NCBI RefSeq assembly: GCF_023283845.1
Contig: NZ_JAKILC010000016.1
Span: forward strand, 1-64,000
Reading direction: 5' to 3'
DNA: 64,000 nt
From: Shewanella marinintestina
GTDB lineage: Bacteria > Pseudomonadota > Gammaproteobacteria > Enterobacterales > Shewanellaceae
Positions 59,792 to 64,000 of the stretch are shown piece by piece. A program made the position numbers and the translations under genes. The notes below the pieces were generated by a model that was not told the DNA's origin, did no database searches, and saw nothing but the letters and a program-made list of their open reading frames with translations. The stretch's first letter is position 1. Each line of letters begins with the position of its first letter.

Positions 59792-62700
59792 ATGGACAGA
59801 CGTAAATTTTTAACTCAAGCAGGCGTTGTTTCTGTGGCTGCTGCAACAGTAGGCTGCAGTGATAAAAGCTCTCCAATTCATCCAAGCCGCAGTCAAGATG
59901 TGAGTTGCTTTGGCCATCCTATTCCGGCTGAATGCCAGCAAGACACTAAGGGTGATTGGCAGCTCACACCTGGCATACGTACCGCGTATTCTCGTTGTTT
60001 TAGTTGCTACAATATTTGTGGCTTACGTGTACGTATTGATGACAAGAATGACAAAGTGCTAAAGGTGGGCGGCAACCCTTATTGTGAGAATAACTCTGGC
60101 TCTCCATTACCAATCGAAACTAGCGTTAAGCAAAGCTATATAGCATTAGCAGGCGAAAAAGGCCTAGAGAACCGAGCGACCACCTGTGCTAAAGGTGCAA
60201 GTTGTGCAGACTCTGTTGATGATCAGCGAAGAGTGACTCAAGTGCTTAAGCGTGATGGAAAACGGGGTGAAGGTCGTTGGATCACGATTAGTTATGAGCA
60301 AGCCTTACAGGAAATTTTACAAGGTGGTGATCTGTTTGGTGAAGGTCATGTTGAGGGCTTGCGTAGTTTGCGCCAGCTCGATAAGCCAGCTAAACCAGGT
60401 TTCCCTGAATTTGGTAGCGCGGCCAACCATCTATTTGCAACTTATTGCGCCGAAGATACATTGCGTGGCAGTTTTTATGCTCGTTTTATGCAGCAGGCTT
60501 GGGGCACAAGCAATTTGGGTACGAAACATGCGTATTGCGGCGCTGCGCAGGCAACAGGCTATAGCCTAGGCATGGCCGCTGGCTTTGAAGAATGGCTTAA
60601 TGATGTTGACTGGGAAAACGTCGAGTACGGTTTATTTATGGGAACTAGCCCAGGATCTTCAGGGGTTAGTCTTAACCGTGTTGGCCGCGGCCTTGCTGAT
60701 AGCCGTGTTGATAGAAAGTTTAAGTATGTGTGTGTCGACCCATTGCTTCGTACCACAGTGGCAGCAGATACTAATGCCACTTGGTTAGCTGTTAAGCCGG
60801 GCCAAGATGCCGCATTTTCTTTTGGTGTTATTCGTACCATGTTAGAAGAGGGCTGGTTTAATAGAGTTCACCTTGAAGGTGCGAGTGAAAAAGCGGCTAA
60901 AGCCGCTGGCGAACTAAACTATACCAATGCGGGGCATTTGGTTATTACTGATCCTAATCATCCTGATTATCGCCGTTTTGCTAAGGCTAAGGACTTTGGT
61001 TTAGGTGATGATGAAGCCATTATTGTAAAAGCTGGCAGCAATAGCGTGGTCTCTGCTGAAAGCGGTGATAAAGCTGAGTTATTTGTCAGTAAAACCCTTA
61101 AAGATAGTCGCGGTAAAAAAGTGCATTTGGCGTCTTCTCTTTACCTATTAAGAGCTGAAGCTCAGCGTACGAGTATGAAACAGTATGCAGCGAAATCTGG
61201 CATTAGTGTTGATGCGATGCGCCAAGTGGCACAAGACTTAGGAAAATATGGTCGTAAGGCCTGTGTTGCAGGTAATGGTGGCACTAATTCTTCAGACGGT
61301 TTTGTAATGGGCTGGATCTGGGCGACTTTAAATACCTTAGTCGGCAGTCATGACGCTAAAGGCGGTGCAATTTACGGTAATGGCCCAATAGGCGGTATGG
61401 AAGGGCGCTACGATTTAGCCAATATCGATAACGGTGTCAGCCTTGACGGCGTAGTCAATGCTTGTCGTGATGGCGCTTATGAGTCATCAACTGAGTACAA
61501 ACAAAAACTAGCTAAAGGGCAAAACCCTTATCCTGCTAGCACACCTTGGCATGAGGTTTTGCCTGCAATGAATGCTGCAGAGCAATGGACTAGCCATGCT
61601 AATAACGATCCTTATCAGGCCAAAGTGTTATTTAATTGGCGTAATAACTTCCTCTATAGCGCGGCATCGATTAGCCAAGAGGTCGTAGCAAGTATTGCAG
61701 ATCCTAAGCGTCTACCTCTGATTATTGGCATTGATTGCCATATGAATGAGACGAACCGTTACGCCGATTACTTTATTCCAGACCGTTCCATGCTTGAAGA
61801 ATATGCAGCAGATAGAATGTGGGGCTCGCATATGTTAGGTGTGGTGGCCGCTGCGCCACTTGTTACTCCAAGAACCGAAAAAAATGCCGCTGGACAGCAT
61901 GTATGCATGGAGCAGCTATTAGTCGATATAGCACTCGATATGCAGTTAGCTGGCTTTGGTCAAGGTGCGATTGCCCATGAAGATGGCACAAAAGCTGATT
62001 TGCTTTGTTTTGAAGATTGGCATGCTAAGTATTTGGCGAACGTGGCTGCGCAGTGTGAAAACTTGCCGACAGTAACTGCTGAAGATAGACATTGGGCTGG
62101 GCTTTCATACGCAATGAAACCGTTAACACCTAGGCTTAATGCTAATGAAGCCGCTGAAGTTGAGGCGTTATTATCGCGCGGTGGTTATTACGTGGCAGAT
62201 GAACGTTATGACGGTGATTTTATTAAAGGAGCAGGCCCTAAGTGTTTGCAGCTTTATCATGAGGCAGTTGCCCAGTTACGTCATGCCTATTCTGGTGAGC
62301 GCTATCCGGGCACGATAACTTATCATGAGCATAGGTTCTGGAATGGTGATAGTTGGGAAAGCCACTGGCCTGCAGCTGAGTATCCGTTGCTGTTCTCAAG
62401 TTACAAGGCTACAGTGCGTTCAAACTATGCTGTAGCGTATAAGCGTATAGCAGAGATTAGCCCAACCAATTTTGTGTTTATGCATGAAGAAACAGCCAAG
62501 CAGCAAAACTTAAAAGACGGCGATACTGTAAGGCTGGTAACAGCGAATGGCAAACCTGCTGAGGGATTGTTGCAAACTGACTTTGGCGTCGCGCCAGGCG
62601 CAGTGTGTGTATCCCATGGTTTTGGTCATTCACAGGGTTTTGGTGGTGATGACCGGGTGATTAATGGTGAAAAGCTAGCTGCGCTAAAAGAGCGTGCCGG

Positions 62701-62827
62701 TGGCGTTGCGATTAATCAAATGATCCCATCAGATCCTACTCGTAAACAATCTGCAAGTATGCTTAATGACTACTGGACTGGGGCAAACTGCCGTCATGGT
62801 ATTCCGATCCGTGTTGAGAAAGTGTAA
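59792..62827 (+). CDS. Tetrathionate-reductase-like molybdopterin catalytic subunit (TtrA-like)
   Basis: A 1011-residue Tat-exported enzyme (MDRRKFLTQAG) of the DMSO reductase superfamily. FeS cysteines are Cys69, Cys72, Cys76 (RCFSCYNICG, C-x2-C-x3-C) and Cys132, the last after an unusually long spacer of 55 residues. Cys249 in AYCGAAQ is the probable molybdenum ligand. Length is close to TtrA (about 1020). A GC near residue 21 could be a weak Tat-lipoprotein site. Related enzymes act on tetrathionate, selenate or arsenic oxyanions, so substrate is uncertain. No membrane anchor (TtrC) is adjacent. Confidence 0.87.
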   Translation: MDRRKFLTQAGVVSVAAATVGCSDKSSPIHPSRSQDVSCFGHPIPAECQQDTKGDWQLTPGIRTAYSRCFSCYNICGLRVRIDDKNDKVLKVGGNPYCENNSGSPLPIETSVKQSYIALAGEKGLENRATTCAKGASCADSVDDQRRVTQVLKRDGKRGEGRWITISYEQALQEILQGGDLFGEGHVEGLRSLRQLDKPAKPGFPEFGSAANHLFATYCAEDTLRGSFYARFMQQAWGTSNLGTKHAYCGAAQATGYSLGMAAGFEEWLNDVDWENVEYGLFMGTSPGSSGVSLNRVGRGLADSRVDRKFKYVCVDPLLRTTVAADTNATWLAVKPGQDAAFSFGVIRTMLEEGWFNRVHLEGASEKAAKAAGELNYTNAGHLVITDPNHPDYRRFAKAKDFGLGDDEAIIVKAGSNSVVSAESGDKAELFVSKTLKDSRGKKVHLASSLYLLRAEAQRTSMKQYAAKSGISVDAMRQVAQDLGKYGRKACVAGNGGTNSSDGFVMGWIWATLNTLVGSHDAKGGAIYGNGPIGGMEGRYDLANIDNGVSLDGVVNACRDGAYESSTEYKQKLAKGQNPYPASTPWHEVLPAMNAAEQWTSHANNDPYQAKVLFNWRNNFLYSAASISQEVVASIADPKRLPLIIGIDCHMNETNRYADYFIPDRSMLEEYAADRMWGSHMLGVVAAAPLVTPRTEKNAAGQHVCMEQLLVDIALDMQLAGFGQGAIAHEDGTKADLLCFEDWHAKYLANVAAQCENLPTVTAEDRHWAGLSYAMKPLTPRLNANEAAEVEALLSRGGYYVADERYDGDFIKGAGPKCLQLYHEAVAQLRHAYSGERYPGTITYHEHRFWNGDSWESHWPAAEYPLLFSSYKATVRSNYAVAYKRIAEISPTNFVFMHEETAKQQNLKDGDTVRLVTANGKPAEGLLQTDFGVAPGAVCVSHGFGHSQGFGGDDRVINGEKLAALKERAGGVAINQMIPSDPTRKQSASMLNDYWTGANCRHGIPIRVEKV

Positions 62828-62850
62828 TGGCGTTTTAAGATTGAAAAGAG

Positions 62851-62889
62851 TCTCGAAGCTAACAAAATAACAATTAGTTAGCTTCGAGA
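62851..62889. other. Hairpin after the TtrA-like gene
   Basis: A 13-bp perfect stem TCTCGAAGCTAAC / GTTAGCTTCGAGA with a 13-base loop, 24 bp after the stop, without a T run. Possibly an mRNA 3'-end protector. Confidence 0.5.
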
Positions 62890-62936
62890 TAGACTGATTT
62901 GTCCGGCTCAAAATTTTTGTTTTATCCTGCAACCTT

Positions 62937-62975
62937 CCCCTCAGTATTATGTTTGGCTGAGGGGCTTTTCTTCTA
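62937..62975 (+). terminator. Intrinsic terminator after the TtrA-like gene
   Basis: An 8-bp GC-rich stem CCCCTCAG / CTGAGGGG with a 12-base loop and a following C/T-rich tail with TTTT. Confidence 0.75.
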
Positions 62976-63051
62976 TTTAATCAAAGCAAATTGCTTCAGT
63001 TAAAATTTATCTCTTTGTGATAGTGTTAGTCACAAATCATCGGAGATAATA

Positions 63052-63633
63052 ATGAAAACAATAAAATACTCAGGCCTCGCGTTAGTGGCTGCTAGCTTTG
63101 CAGTACCAGCAATGGCCACCACAGTTGAACAGAATGCTTTTTTCGATAACCTCGCAGCGCACTGTGGTAAAGCGTTTGCAGGTACTGTGACTGCGGGCAA
63201 TACCGCAGATTCGGCGTTTAGTGGCAAAGAGCTTATCATGCATGTGCGTGAATGCAGTGATACTGTACTTAAAGTGCCATTCCACGTAGGTGACGACCAC
63301 TCTCGTACCTGGGTGATCACTAAAACGCCTTATGGGTTGCACCTTGCACATGATCATCGCCATCAAGATGGCACTGAGGACAAGGTGACTATGTACGGCG
63401 GAATGACTGCTGATATGGGCAGCGACACTGAGCAGTCTTTTCCTGTTGATGCTTACTCGATTAACAACTTTAGAGAAAATGGTTTAGATGTGTCGGTGAC
63501 TAACGTTTGGCATATGTATGTTAAGCCTCAAGAATTTACCTACCGCTTAACCCGTGAAAATCGTGACTTTAGAGTCGATTTCGATCTGACTAAGCCGGTT
63601 GCTCTACCTCCAGTACCTTGGGGTCATAAATAG
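63052..63633 (+). CDS. Conserved secreted protein with His-rich motif
   Basis: A 193-residue precursor with a signal peptide ending AMA (about 22). The mature part has two cysteines (Cys38, Cys68) that may form a disulfide and a histidine cluster HLAHDHRHQDG (His97, His100, His102, His104) that could bind metal. MHVRECSD and VPFHVGDDHSRTW look like conserved family blocks. I recognise it as a conserved hypothetical type but know no function. GGAG precedes the ATG. It follows the TtrA-like gene but has its own upstream terminator, so it is probably separately transcribed. Confidence 0.8.
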   Translation: MKTIKYSGLALVAASFAVPAMATTVEQNAFFDNLAAHCGKAFAGTVTAGNTADSAFSGKELIMHVRECSDTVLKVPFHVGDDHSRTWVITKTPYGLHLAHDHRHQDGTEDKVTMYGGMTADMGSDTEQSFPVDAYSINNFRENGLDVSVTNVWHMYVKPQEFTYRLTRENRDFRVDFDLTKPVALPPVPWGHK

Positions 63634-63674
63634 TGGACTCTTATCTTTTTAAGGGATATTAAGGTATGGAAATG

Positions 63675-63722
63675 ACCTAGGTTCAAGCTTTTAATGGCTA
63701 GGTCCTAGGTCCTAGGTCCTAG
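63675..63722. repeat. 7-bp tandem array CTAGGTC with an inverted copy
   Basis: Three perfect copies of CTAGGTC (63698-63718) and a partial fourth follow an inverted copy GACCTAG (63675-63681), so a hairpin can form with any of the copies. It lies in the gap between two convergent genes, where a terminator would be expected. Confidence 0.8.
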
Positions 63723-63765
63723 CACTACTTTCCGTCTTAGCTTGTTCCTATAACCTTCTTGTCCC

Positions 63766-64000
63766 CTACTTCTCTTCAAAAGTGAATGACTGTCCGGCAA
63801 GTGCAGCTTCAAACATCAAACCGCCTTTTGCGACAGTAAACACGGCCATACCGTTAATGTAGGCGGCCTTAGCTGCGCTCTTACCTGCGCCAGCGGAATT
63901 CCCCGTTGTTCCTGCTTGTGCATTGGCACCAATATTTATGGCTACTGCCGATGCCTGTGCGCCAAATTCAAAACTGCCACTGGTGAAGTCTTTATAAGCC
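63766..64000 (-). CDS. SYLF/YSC84-type lipid-binding protein, C-terminal part
   Basis: Only the last 77 codons are inside the window; the 5' end lies beyond 64000. The fragment contains FEFGAQASAVAINIGANAQA, GAGKSAAK, INGMAVFTVAKGGLMFEAAL and ends GQSFTFEEK. The NGMAVFTVAKGGLMFEA block is characteristic of the C-terminal SYLF (YSC84) domain, found in bacterial envelope proteins thought to bind lipids. No ATG is needed because the gene is truncated by the window edge. Confidence 0.8.
   Translation of the reverse strand, partial: AYKDFTSGSFEFGAQASAVAINIGANAQAGTTGNSAGAGKSAAKAAYINGMAVFTVAKGGLMFEAALAGQSFTFEEK

Overview
The window looks like a stretch of chromosome from a marine gammaproteobacterium, most probably Shewanella. 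The evidence is the gene order: 5S rRNA end, cinA, ppc, divergent argE / argCBFGH, mrcA, pilMNOPQ, aroK-aroB-damX-dam, rpe-gph-trpS. The protein sequences also look close to enterobacterial and Vibrio homologues, and the base composition is moderately AT-rich. This is recognition from memory; no database search was run.

Layout. 1-112: 3' part of a 5S rRNA and its terminator. 451-6573: cinA, a MITE-like element abutting its stop codon, and the leftward genes for a DUF1439 lipoprotein, PEP carboxylase and acetylornithine deacetylase. 6574-12373: an ArgR-type operator region and the arginine operon argCBFGH. 12475-20297: PBP1a (leftward) and the type IV pilus inner-membrane/secretin operon pilMNOPQ. 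20512-27767: shikimate genes, damX, dam, and rpe-gph-trpS. 27852-34266: a LysR regulator with a divergent EamA transporter, then dolP, diaA, yraN, lpoA and divergent rsmI. 34439-34782: RNase P RNA. 34937-36199: a porin. 36699-42466: a formaldehyde/electrophile block (type II NADH dehydrogenase, LysR regulator, DksA/TraR-type zinc-finger protein, frmA, frmB, an SMR transporter). 42595-51599: envelope and membrane genes (DUF6491 lipoprotein, two beta-barrels, ThrE-type exporter, MAPEG, YgiQ radical SAM, DUF1232, LpxL). 51732-63633: an anaerobic-respiration block. It has a porin, a leftward molybdopterin oxidoreductase set (catalytic subunit, FeS subunit, TorD-type chaperone, cytochrome b), a LysR regulator, and a rightward tetrathionate-reductase-like pair (FeS plus 1011-aa catalytic subunit) with a small secreted protein. 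63766-64000: the 3' end of a leftward SYLF/YSC84-type gene.

The most striking signal is a 65-bp promoter architecture found four times, on both strands, between 38023 and 42076. It consists of a TTACC-N4-GGTAA palindrome, exactly 21 bp, a weak -35 beginning with ATTATC or ATTGTT, and TATAAT at the same distance in all four copies. It lies upstream of the NADH dehydrogenase, the DksA-like gene (also just upstream of the divergent lysR), frmA and the SMR transporter. The palindrome would be centred near -65, the usual LysR recognition position. The local LysR protein (38197-39072) is therefore probably the regulator of a compact formaldehyde/electrophile-defence regulon.

The second notable region is the paired molybdoenzyme locus at 52937-63633. 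Two different DMSO-reductase-superfamily enzymes flank a LysR gene and a long AT-rich control region, and the tetrathionate-reductase-like pair has no membrane-anchor gene beside it. Substrates cannot be assigned from sequence alone. Smaller oddities include two 7-bp tandem arrays associated with inverted repeats after genes, and a terminator hairpin that occupies the first ATG of the DUF1232 gene.
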